Positions 22,111 through 33,099 of a stretch of 64,000 bases of DNA are shown in pieces. Source of the stretch: Panulirus ornatus (taxonomy: Eukaryota; Arthropoda; Malacostraca; Decapoda; Palinuridae); assembly GCF_036320965.1 (NCBI RefSeq), contig NC_092249.1, positions 1,820,114 through 1,884,113 of the forward strand, in the 5' to 3' direction. The position numbers and the translations under genes were made by a program. Under the pieces are notes generated by a model. It did no database searches, was not told where the DNA came from, and saw only the letters and a program-made list of their open reading frames with translations. Position 1 is the stretch's first letter; each line of letters starts with the position of its first letter.

Positions 22111-22492
22111 AAGTTTACAACAGCTTCCTATGGAAATGCCTTTCCTCAAGTAGCGTCGAGGGCCTGGTGAATGCCAAAGTAGCTACGGAGCCTTCCCATT
22201 ATCTCACTGTTGGTCCCAGGGGTCTCGCATCTTGCCGGCGACACAAGACAAATCCTTCATGTCCACCAGATCGTAAAAGCTGTTGACTGTATATATATAT
22301 AGAAGAAAATAACGACTGTGAATGGTAAGTCGACTAACACGTGTCCAGCAGCTCAGATGCGGAGTTCATATCAATCATTTAATGGAATCGAATTCTCCTA
22401 CAAAGGCCACGGGGCCGGATCGAGAGCCGATATGCGACGAGAGAGACCGACACAATGAGAGCAATGAGGCCCGAAATAACATATATAACCAA

Positions 22493-22526
<34 letters not shown>

Positions 22527-22528
22527 AC
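22493..22528. repeat. (CA)n microsatellite
   Basis: About 17 units, with a shorter (CA)n at 22581-22596. Confidence 0.95.
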
Positions 22529-22959
22529 TGTGCGCATGCGTATAAGTCTGCAGAAACCCTAACATTAAAAACTGGAACATACACACACACACACAAACCC
22601 CTTTCTACAACTCTCATTACTCAATGGAATACGCATTTTCTCGATAACTTCAACCTTTAGCTGAAACCAATTCAATAATCCATCAATCATCATTACCATC
22701 GCACGTCAGATGAAAGACAAGCGGACCCGTAACGAACGAGGATCGAACACCCTTGGGAAGAAGAGCAGCCGAAGCGGAGGATCGCGCCGACATGCGAACA
22801 AAAGAAGATCGGATTCCCCGCTTACAGAAGGGTTCCTGATCCCACTGATGTACAATTCCAATAAACACCACAGGTATATACACACACACACACAGCATCA
22901 TGCTCAATGCTTTGACATTTAGCATGTGTAATGCTTACAGGGCAACCCCATCACCCGTC

Positions 22960-23070
22960 AGCCGGAGACGAATTATGCTGTTTTCTATTTATTTACGAGA
23001 GGATTCAAACCGACACGCTGGCGTAAAGGTTACGACTGTACAGCCATCTGTTATACCGCTGTCCTGGCTG
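22960..23070 (-). mobile_element. probable tRNA-derived SINE head
   Basis: Read on the minus strand, an A-box-like ggacagcggtataac (plus 23064-23050) is followed about 40 nt later by a B-box-like GGTTTGAATCC (plus 23011-23001), one base from the consensus. Spacing is that of a tRNA internal promoter. The sequence does not fold into a complete tRNA by eye and continues into unrelated DNA, so a SINE is more likely than a gene. Confidence 0.5.
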
Positions 23071-23183
23071 CGCGTACGAGGAAGTCGCATAAACAAATCA
23101 CGTCAGAAAGTGCATCAACTCACAACACACACGAACCTTCCTCGGATTTCTATACATATACGCACGGCGCACGCATGTATCTT

Positions 23184-23435
23184 AGCCATGTATACCATGC
23201 AGACCTACGTCCACGTACGTAAAAGGACACACGTCCATAGACGATCTAGCCATGTATACCATGTATGCATACGTCCACAGACGATCTAGCCATGTATACC
23301 ATGTATACACACGTCCACAGACGATCTAGCCATGTATACACAAGTCCACAGACGCTATAGCCATGTATACCATGTATTTATACGTCCACAGACGATCTAG
23401 CCATGTATACCATGTATAAACACGTCCACAGACGA
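23184..23435. repeat. minisatellite, about 40 bp unit, 6 copies
   Basis: Unit agccatgtataccatgtata + cacacgtccacagacgatct. Copies vary at the second catgtat block. Confidence 0.9.
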
Positions 23436-24239
23436 TCATATCACCATCCTACATAACCTCACGCTGACCTAAGTCCAAGCAGAGGGGTATCCCCTCACGC
23501 TCAGGTATATACGAAGCTGCTGGTATATGCCCACGTTAAGGTATACACCGGACTACCGGTATGTATACCCCAGCGCTTCCCTACGCTAAAGTAAAACCAT
23601 GTTACCTGTACCCAAATACCCCCCCCCCCCTTCACCTACCCCTCCCAAGATCCATTCGTCAGTGGGGGGTCAACAAAATGCCAAAACACAACAACAGGTT
23701 GGCCTTACCCATGACCCGGGGAGGAGAGGGGGAGGGGGGGGGATACAATGGCACTCTCTTTCTCTGCCTCTCCCAATACAACCCCCCCAGCCCCCACCCC
23801 CCCAGACACACACACCCGGCCAAGGGTAAGTCCCCACCGTCACCAAATATAAGGCCACAGTGCACGTACGGCCGAGGATCACAATATAGTCTAAGTACAA
23901 AGACAGCCCTTGACTTATCAGGTTGAGTGCAAATAAAGCTATATGCGCAGCTAAGCCACTTGGGTGAAAATAAAGCTATACACGATAAGGCAGTGTCGGT
24001 AAGAACTATGGTACGTATGGTAAAGTGTTCGACAACAGAGTAACAAGATTTACGCTTAAATTAAAGGGAGGAGAGAGAGAGAGAGGGTGATAACTATGAA
24101 TCAATGTAATGGGGAAATGGAGGGAAAGGCCTTTGAGAATCCACGAATTAAAGGGGTAAGGGTCGTGTCTGCGAGGGGGTAACTCCGCTGAACGAGAAGG
24201 TCAGACCTTTAGCATTAAAAAGGAACCGCAAAACCCGTG

Positions 24240-24400
24240 TACGTCAGCGAGGCACAGCCTGGTGCCGACAGACGAGCAAAAAGCTTCTATAAATCTCTCC
24301 CCAGATTGGAAATATTCGGGAATATTCATGGGTACTTCCCGATATCTTCCTCGCCCCTGATGCAGCGCGAAAGACCAATCTTTTCCCCAGTGTTTTATTG
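24240..24400 (+). promoter_or_regulatory. weak TATA-like region
   Basis: cttctataaatctctcccca at 24284 is TATA-like. It is followed by an imperfect inverted motif (cgggaatattc ... acttcccgatat). No coding start nearby can be supported. Speculative. Confidence 0.15.
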
Positions 24401-24681
24401 CATATGAGGGACCTGTGCTTTACCGTGTATCAGCGGCGACCTCCGAGCGAGCGCACGTTAACCCTGGCGTTCAAAGATGCGGACGAACGCGAAGCCTCAC
24501 ACGGTACGGTACGAGTGGGTTGTCTGACACCAGCACACCAGGAGACGGTAAAGACTGTCAGTCCGTCACGCCAGCTGACACCACCGTCAGGAGACAGTAC
24601 GGTGTCTGACAGGAGACAGAACAATGTACTAGGATGCTCACTATAGCATTTGATCTTAGTGTTGAGTTGTTACAGATACAC

Positions 24682-24726
<45 letters not shown>

Positions 24727-24886
24727 TAAAATAATAATAATAATAATAAAAATAATAAAACAACTTTTCTCATATGAAAGCAAGAAGAAATCATTGTACT
24801 CACAGCTACTCAAGAGCGTAAATAAAAATAATTATAATAATAATAACAATAATAATAACCATAATAATAATGATAATGATAATAAC
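24682..24886. repeat. two (AAT)n microsatellite tracts
   Basis: 24682-24757 is nearly pure. 24821-24886 is interrupted with AAC and GAT units. Confidence 0.95.
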
Positions 24887-25124
24887 AGCTTAACTTGTTC
24901 TTATACGAGAGCTGAAGCAAATCACAGAAAAAAAACACACTTTGAAAAAAAATTAAAGGCTTCAAATGCCGTAGAGCAAACCACACACAAACCACATGTC
25001 AAACCAGCCTCAAACAAAAGCATTACCCCCCCCCCCCCCCCCAACACCGGACAATGAACCCGCTTCAAACCAGAACACACAGCGAGAGGAAGACCCGCGA
25101 ATGTACAAGAAATAAAGCTAAAAG

Positions 25125-25129
<5 letters not shown>

Positions 25130-25155
<26 letters not shown>
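25130..25155. repeat. short (GA)n tract
   Basis: About 13 units. Confidence 0.95.
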
Positions 25156-25315
25156 ATCTTTCTCTCACTCGCAAGCGACTCTGGCAACACAATGGCATTG
25201 AACGCAAGGCGGCGTTTGCCTGCTTGAACTCAGGGCTCAAACGACAGAAGAACTGCTGAATGAAGAGACAGAGACACGAGCTACGTTCTCACAGCAAAGC
25301 TGAATGAAGATGGAA

Positions 25316-25558
25316 GTCTTGAACGCAAAGGCTGCACTCAAGCGAGGGGGCTTGAACGCAAAGGCGGCGCTCAGATGAGGGGCTTGAACGTAAGGCTGCC
25401 CTCAAGATGAGGACCTTGAACGCAAAGGCTCCACTCATGCGAGGGGGGCTTGAACGCAAAGCTGCACTCAGTATCAGGGGGGGGGGGGCTTGAACTCAAA
25501 GGCTGCACACAAGATGAGTGGGAGGTGGGACTTGAGCGGAAGGCCTGCACACACGAGC
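25316..25558. repeat. degenerate minisatellite, about 34 bp unit, about 7 copies
   Basis: Unit gcttgaacgcaaaggctgca + ctcaagatgagggg. The last diverged unit ends right at the minus-strand donor of the candidate exon at 25564. Confidence 0.85.
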
Positions 25559-25563
25559 CTTAC

Positions 25564-25692
25564 CTTCTTAACCTTGAGAAGAACCAGGGTCCGCTGTCGC
25601 TCAGGGCCTTGGTTACCAGGGCAAGGGCCGCGCCCTGACGCCTCACACTGGGCAAGAACCAGGTCATCCCTCGTCACAGCCAGACAGCCGCC
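25564..25692 (-). CDS. candidate internal exon, unrecognised protein
   Basis: On the minus strand a segment opening after tctgtctgcag (boundary 25692/25693) stays open for exactly 43 codons and ends GTTAAGAAG at a donor gtaagg (25563-25558). It begins GGCLAVTRDDLVLAQCEASG and ends QRTLVLLKVKK, with three cysteines in between. A second possible acceptor (ggttcttgcccag) inside would give an 84-nt version, also a multiple of three. Composition is GC-richer than the surroundings, as expected of coding sequence. In minus-strand order the next candidate is 17661-17717, and the phases (0/0) are compatible. Family not recognised. Confidence 0.45.
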
Positions 25693-25724
25693 CTGCAGAC
25701 AGATCTCGCCCCGGTAAATGGCAC

Positions 25725-25812
25725 AAATTTATTCTCCCTAAACGCCCCAAGATTTATTCTCCCTAAACGCTCCGAGATCTATTCTCCCTAAACGCTCCGA
25801 GATTTATTCATT
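25725..25812. repeat. minisatellite, 24-25 bp unit, 4 copies
   Basis: Unit gatttattctccctaaacg + ctccga. Confidence 0.85.
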
Positions 25813-26085
25813 CTCTCCCTTTGCGACTGCGGTATTTTGAACGAGACAGGAAGGAAGAGAGGAAGGAAGAAGAAAAAATATATAAATGTATTTCATCTCC
25901 CTTCCAAACGCTCCTAACGACCTATGACGCTAAAGACGGTTAGAAAGTTAGAAAAAACTAAATCTATGGCTTAGAATGCAGTATAGACAACCTACACCAT
26001 CCACAAAGTCGTAAAAGATTTCTTCTTTTCTGAGAACAGCCAATGGCTAAAACCTCACCAGACATCGTAGACTGAGGCTAAAACT

Positions 26086-26445
26086 ATGACAAATTCAATT
26101 CCTTTTTCCATATCAAACCTACCTAGGCCCACGCCAGCGGTTGGAAGACATAACCACTCACAAGACAGACATGGTTTCTCCAACTACCTCCAACCATCGT
26201 TTGCCTCTGGGGCACTAAACACTGTCTGCCACGATTTGGGTGGTCCCCGACCTCTAACAACCTCGGAAAGTCAAGACTGTTGTAAACTACCCGCCAAAGA
26301 CCAGCTGGTTAAGGATGGACGACTTCAGGACACAGAGGAACTTAATCAGGAACTTATAATAAGTTTGGGTTTAGCGCAATTTGTCGCACGAGATAATGTA
26401 GCCTTGAGAGCAAATAATCGAAGACGAAACAAAAAAAAAATTTAA
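26086..26445 (+). other. non-repetitive open frame, status unknown
   Basis: A 119-codon plus-strand frame from ATG 26086, ending in a basic tail (NNRRRNKKKI). It contains no SSR and no tandem period. I find no recognisable domain and no convincing splice sites. It could be a fragment of an unknown gene or element, or chance. Confidence 0.15.
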
Positions 26446-26764
26446 TAACGAACAGATAATGATGCGTAGAAGTAGACAAACAATAGAAGAGGCAAAGATC
26501 ATGTAAGAATACGAATCCCCATTTACAGAACGTGTAAAATGAATAACGGAATGAATGAGAGTTAAATAAGTAACGCAGAGACTATAAACGAAAGTAAAAA
26601 AAAGACAAAAAAGGCGCAGAGTGGAGACTGGACCATAAGAAGCAGAAGCACACGAGACAAAGGTTCTTCATGTCTTCACGAACGATGATGAATCACTGAA
26701 AATATCGTATATCAAATGTACGATCATGGTAAAAACCTGAAGGTGAAAATCTATACGACTGAAA

Positions 26765-27260
26765 GGTTATACGAGGGGAGGAGAGGTGAGAGTTGAGGGG
26801 AGCATGGCTGTGGCCGGGAGAGTGAGTGGGGGAGATGGAAGGCTGGGAGAAGGATTGGGAAAGTGGGGTGGGACGTCTGGAAGGGGAGCAGTATAAGGAA
26901 GGCAGACGAGGAGGAGACACGAAGAATGGGGAGGATGGAACAGGGGAAACGGGGAAAAAAAAGCGGGAAGATGAGATGGAAAAGGAAAGGGGAGACAAAG
27001 AAAAGACGGATGAGGAGAAGGAGAGGAGTGAAGTGAGGGAAGAGAAGAAAGGAAGAGAGAGGGGATGGGAAGGAATAAAGAGGAAAAAGATGGAACAGGA
27101 GGAGCGAAGAAGATGGAAGAGAAGGGAAAGAAAAACGGGAGACGGAAGAGGAAAAGAAGGGGTAGAATACAGGGAAGAAGGGAAATAAAGAGGGCAGACG
27201 ATGGAACACGAAATGGACAGAAAATGGGGCAGAGGAGAAGGGATGGAAATCATACTAGAC
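26765..27260. repeat. long purine-skewed tract
   Basis: The plus strand is overwhelmingly A+G for about 500 bp without a fixed period. This yields a charged E/K/R frame on plus and a 222-codon S/F/P/L frame on minus, both explained by base composition. Confidence 0.85.
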
Positions 27261-27507
27261 AGAAGCGAATGATGACAATGAAACTCAACACCAAACGCAA
27301 TACAGGAACCCAGTCTTGCCACACACCAGAACATAATGAAAGATAGAAAAAAAAACACCACTAGGGAATAGAATTACGAGGTCTGTTGGCTAGCCAGCCA
27401 TCCCTCCTGTGCCACTGGGAATAGTGAGGATAGAGAGTGACACACACACAGCATCACAGGCTACGAGAATAGGAGGAAAAAAGATTTGATGTGTAGAACA
27501 GACACGA

Positions 27508-27510
<3 letters not shown>

Positions 27511-27555
<45 letters not shown>
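27511..27555. repeat. (GT)n microsatellite
   Basis: About 22 units. Confidence 0.96.
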
Positions 27556-27557
<2 letters not shown>

Positions 27558-28035
27558 AGGAGGCGTACGACCGGCATGACAGTGACATAAGAGAGCAGTG
27601 AGCGATGGCACTGCTGGTTCATCTAGCAGTCGTGTTGATCCACATATTTGTAATAATCAATGGCACGTCAATAGGAAGAAGACATTATACATCACATGGG
27701 TCCACACGTCACACATCACATGGTCTACACAACTCGATAAACCATCACTAACTACAATACTTGAGAACAGAATCATCACAAAATACAACACAACACAACA
27801 CAACCAGGTCCAGGAATCCATCCAACGAGTCACAACACACATACAACCCCAACACCACAACACAGCGGATGCAACACAGGGCCACACTTGGCCATCCGGG
27901 GTATCAGTCCCTCTCGCTCTTGGCCATCCAACTCCAGGCCACACTGGCCACACGATGCTGTATCGTCAGCATGTCCCGCCTCACAAAATATTCAAATACG
28001 CCTTTATTGCATCGGCGAAAACGGGAAAAAAAAAG

Positions 28036-28038
<3 letters not shown>

Positions 28039-28129
<91 letters not shown>

Positions 28130-28151
28130 CATATACATATATAAATATATT
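28039..28151. repeat. (TA)n microsatellite, the longest in the window
   Basis: About 113 bp with C interruptions toward the right end. Confidence 0.97.
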
Positions 28152-28355
28152 TTGTAATATTGCAAGAACTGAATAAATTCATCTGTATGGCCATAATACA
28201 CGACTGCATGAAATATATCATATTTCAGTTGCGTAAATTGACACAATGAACTCTATGTCATTCAGCCGCACTTTTAATTACTGGGAATATGAAAAGCAAT
28301 ATTACCGGGTTAACTCCAGTGTGACTCCGTTCAAGGATATTATGGTAACTCAGCC

Positions 28356-28390
28356 GGCCCGTAACTCACCATCGAGGCGAGTTACGGGCC
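28356..28390. repeat. hairpin with perfect 12-bp stem
   Basis: ggcccgtaactc (28356-28367) pairs with gagttacgggcc (28379-28390) across an 11-nt loop. It lies inside a 114-codon non-repetitive plus-strand frame (28246-28587) of unknown status. Confidence 0.9.
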
Positions 28391-28598
28391 ACTTGACATT
28401 TACCACGTGGTTCAACCAGGACCACCCACTCAATACCAGAAGGGCTCAGGGTACAATGGGGTGGCACGCGATTCTCAACTTTACGGTTGAATGCACGCTT
28501 CGGGGGATTACCATGCTGGTCGTGAGGGCTGGCGTCTTGGCTGGCTATGTTTTAGACTCCAAAAACCGACTTCTACTACAAAAGTAAGTAGTCCTGTG

Positions 28599-28601
<3 letters not shown>

Positions 28602-28686
<85 letters not shown>
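28602..28686. repeat. (GT)n microsatellite
   Basis: About 42 units, beginning 17 bp after a donor-like AAAAgtaagt at 28580. Confidence 0.97.
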
Positions 28687-28902
28687 CTTATAAAGGAAAC
28701 AGCGCCCCTGCGATATGCTGCCGTATATACAACCCATAGTATACCTTATCCTCGAAATATCAAGAGGTATAACGGAGCGATGTAATATATGCAACAATTT
28801 ATACTTTTTCTAATCTAATTTTTTCTCGTACTGAACCCCCGTTTTCCGTCTAAGTGGCTCACATTCACTCTCCAACCCTCATGTATAATGCACAAAAAAC
28901 CG

Positions 28903-28954
<52 letters not shown>

Positions 28955-28969
28955 TAATAATGATAATAT
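28903..28969. repeat. (AAT)n microsatellite
   Basis: About 20 units with one interruption. Confidence 0.96.
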
Positions 28970-30311
28970 AACTAATTATGATTAACTGAATTCATATCTG
29001 CTAAAGCCTGAAAATACACACAGGCATTCGACTGTATTTAGTTACCTTACCAAAAAAATGTAATCAAATATTTGGATGACCCAAGCCTGTCACATGCCAT
29101 GCAATGGCACACACAACATTTCTACACTGCAACAGACATTTCACATCTCCCAATACTATCACGCACTAATGACGCTCCTCATTTTAAACCATTTACTGAC
29201 TAATAAAATGTTTACAATACGCGTGAGTAGGCTTCCATCCCCCTAAATATATTGGAAAGTGTTTTGAAGCGTTTACCGGCCAAGTTAATTTCTTTTAAAC
29301 ACTTAACAACACGATCCGGAATTATTCGTATTTTCAGTATAATCAAACTTTAGGTAATTGTATTATGTTCCGAGATAGTGAATAATAATAGATGAATAGC
29401 CACGCTGGATATTTTCTTCAACGTAACAATGTATTTTCTCAATGCTGCTTCTCTCATTAACTCACTTATCCACTACAACCTCCATTATCAGCAAACATTC
29501 CGCAATAATGACAGGAAAAATTACTTCCGGATGACGGTTAATTAACGAATTTAACATGAGACACACAACAGCAGCTAAACATTTCAACATCAATCCTGTC
29601 CATCGTAATACGATTAACGCTTAATATAAAAACATTTGGAAATACAACACTTAAAACCCCACACCATCGCAACATACAACAGATTTCCCAACTTCACCAT
29701 CCTACTTACTTAAAAAAGTTACTCTATCATAAGTCCCGGCGCTGGGCAATTACCTCATTACTTATTCATACTATAATATGGAAAATGATTTAAACCGTCT
29801 GGGCGCTGGAAATTGACTCTCTGGGCTGGAGTGGAATTCGCCGACGTTCAAAACTAACAGAGAACCAGCCGGTTCCGCGAACAGCAAGCACACGGACGGG
29901 TCTCCAAGCCTTCAAACCTCAGGTGCAAGCGAAAAAAAAAAAAAAAAAATGGTCTATAGAGACAGCGAAATAAATCCTTACATTAATAATAAATAATAAC
30001 AGGCCACAAGATTTATTCGGAAGAATATATCTATTGAGTATGGGTTTTTAAACTAGGGCAGATATGTAATGGAGGCAATCACTTCGTGTGATGGCATTGC
30101 ACTACGCACCAAAGCTTAACCTCCTCACATACAACTTCTTAAACCTTGAGTTATGGAAGCCATTTATCGGGTTATGGTAATGCCAGAATTATCATAACTT
30201 TTCGCTTCTTGATATGAATTTAAAATCCGTATCATTTGACCATTTTCTAATATAAATTCCATACTGTTCTGCCCACTGTTATTTTCAAAATCTAGACTGC
30301 TTCACAAAATG

Positions 30312-30371
<60 letters not shown>

Positions 30372-32040
30372 TCCAAACCATTTTACAAAAATTTCTTAAT
30401 TCAAAATTCGAATGGTTTTGCCTAATTTTCTGATTTCAACATCCATAGAGTTATACGTTTCAGTCATGCACTAACAACTGTAAAACCCATATCATGCACA
30501 TAATACAGTTTTCAAGAACTGCTACAAGTCAGATCTTGTAAACATTTGGCAAAACAAACAAACAAAACGAAACAAAAAAACACGTTTTGAATTACTTATG
30601 TAAACAAACTCGCTCATTTCCAGATACCGCCACAATGGAAACATGAGGTCCACCTTGACACAGCGAGCCAAGGCTGGCTGTCCCCATGAATAATATCTAC
30701 CTACTGTCCTGTTCCCTGGAACCTATCGATGTTCTGCGGCGGCTTACGCACCTAGAGGTCTGTCCATCCCTGTTTACGAGCGCCGCCAGCTTAAATATTC
30801 ATCGGCCCCGCGCCCGCCATTGGCGAAGTATTGACGAACTGGCAACCACCCACACACAGTATCGGTGTTGCCCACGCGACATCCCATGTATTCACACCCG
30901 CCCCAACACTCAGAAACATACTATCTGTTCTTTAATAAAAAATAAGACACTATTTTACCGAGGCACGGAAGCTTACACACACAAAAGTCCAAAAAGCATC
31001 TATTAAAACACACATAAAGACATACATACATATATACATCGACTTTAGCCCAACATGTTATGTTGCATTACATAATGAACAGGATGTCAGTAATTCACCA
31101 TTCACTCGGGCACCTTCGAGTCATTCATCACATCGATCCGGCCTCTGAATGAATGAATGATCAGTTCACGGCTGACAGCACTATGTACCATGTAAATTCA
31201 TCATGCAAATGTATTGGAGTCAGGCTGTAAATGCTGCGGTGCCTGTAAATTGACATCTGCAAATTCACTATGTAAAGTGTAAGTGTATTTCGTAGTTTAC
31301 CTAAAAAAAATACCTTCGAAAAAGCTATCGTTCTTTTCGCACTTTTACGAAAGCACTAAATCACTGAATACAAATGAATTTACGAAAACACGAAATTACT
31401 CTTCCAAGAACAGAGTTACAGAACCATGAAATTAATATGTAATAATATATGGATTTATGAAAACTCGACAACAATTAGGAATTTACAAGAAAAATCACTC
31501 AACCAAGACACAAAAAAATGACGAAATTGTGCAATTATTACATAAAAATATCAATAAATTTACGAAAACGCGAAGAAAAAACAAATTAGACAACAACCAC
31601 CCATCACAAACATAATCAATTTCCAAAACTTCTTAAAAATTATTCAAACAACACTTTAAACGTGGACATTTTTCGTGTGGAAGTGCTTAATATGGTTAAT
31701 AAAACTGTCCAAGAGACAGTACCCATCTTAGTTTAAAGTGGTGTATGTAAGGCTTCTTATTACTATACATATAGTGCTATACACGTGACTGGCCCCACCA
31801 GAGCTGACTGCCACGTGTTATTTCACCCTTGTTAACACCTTAATGCACATATGACTACCCAGGTCACAGGTCACACCGAAGCCTCGCCTCGCCAGGCCAC
31901 TATACAAACCCGCCGGGTCATAAGTTCGAATGCACATAGCCCCGTCAGGTCACAGGTCATCCAAAAAAGCAAACATCTATCATTAGGGGAAAAAATACCC
32001 AGGATTTCACATCCGAAAGGCTGGGCGATATTCATCTTGG
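28970..32040. other. AT-rich unique stretch with one (TA)n
   Basis: The longest low-repeat stretch in the window. (TA)n lies at 30313-30370. A GC-richer patch at 30720-30850 contains cccgcgcccgccattggcga (an inverted CCAAT) beside ttaaatattcatc and is the most promoter-like spot here, but no transcript start can be assigned. Otherwise I see no gene. Confidence 0.4.
30313..30370. repeat. (TA)n microsatellite
   Basis: About 29 units. Confidence 0.97.

Positions 32041-32043
<3 letters not shown>

Positions 32044-32115
<72 letters not shown>
32044..32115. repeat. (CT)n microsatellite
   Basis: About 35 units with one TT interruption. Confidence 0.97.
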
Positions 32116-32197
32116 AAGAAGTTTAAACTTCTCTAAAGACGTTTAATTCAATCTGTCTTATTCAACAGTACAGATTCAACAATTGAAGTCTTTGTGG

Positions 32198-32200
<3 letters not shown>

Positions 32201-32277
<77 letters not shown>
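32201..32277. repeat. (TA)n microsatellite
   Basis: About 38 units. A G/C-run-rich block (32290-32760, multiple runs of 8-12 C or G) follows. Confidence 0.97.
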
Positions 32278-32280
<3 letters not shown>

Positions 32281-32819
32281 TATTATTATTATTTTTGGGG
32301 GGAGAGGGGGTCTTGGTCCCACAGGTGACCCCTGTCTGGGGTCCCCAAAGTCTGTTGTCTACGAGAGGGTCTTCATCACACCCGTGGGGGCTCCCCCGGG
32401 GTCCTACGAGTGGACGTTTATATCCTTCCCAAGCGTTTACTGGCGAAGGATGCCTCCGTGCCTCGCCCCCCCCACCCACCCCACAAGGAATCCGCTGAGT
32501 GAGAGGCCGCATCCTTCCCTCTCTCACGGGAACTGGGGTAGGATCCTGCGGTGGTCCCCCCCCCCCCCAGGAGTGTCCTGCGAACGGGAGGTGACATCCT
32601 CCCGCCCGTCAGTACGTCCTGGACGGGAGGAGGAGGAGGGCTTGGGTAGAGGGGGGGGGGGGCCTCCGGGGAGACAAGTGGAAGCCAGAAATGAAACCGT
32701 CTTGCCCCCCCCCCCCCCCACCCCCGGGGAAGGGGGGGCAGGGAGGGGGCTCGGGATGGGAGATCATCGATTCCCAATATTATTTGAGGATGTACCTAAC
32801 TCAGTGAGTGGAGTGTCCT

Positions 32820-32821
<2 letters not shown>

Positions 32822-32894
<73 letters not shown>

Positions 32895-32921
32895 GTCGTA
32901 TCTTTCTCTCTCTCTCTCTCT
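32822..32921. repeat. (CT)n microsatellite, two blocks
   Basis: 32822-32892 and 32905-32921, separated by gcgtcgtatct. The 293-codon frame across 32183-33064 strings together the TA, C/G-run and CT repeats and is not a gene. Confidence 0.96.
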
Positions 32922-33099
32922 CCCCACCCCACTCCACAACCCTGTCACCATCAACCACGCTCCTTGCCTCCTTCAAAACCTCCTCAAAATCTAAATCTCG
33001 TCCACACAACTCTAACACTCCCCCCCTCTCCCTCCCTCTCCACCATAATTATCCCCTCCACTGAAATACAAGAACTTAAACGCTCGAACAATAAACTTA

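Noticed and set aside
26693..27361. 222-codon minus frame rich in S, F, P and L
   Set aside because: Explained by the purine bias of the opposite strand.
32183..33064. The longest frame in the window (293 codons, plus)
   Set aside because: It concatenates (TA)n, C/G runs and (CT)n. There is no ordinary coding sequence and no domain.
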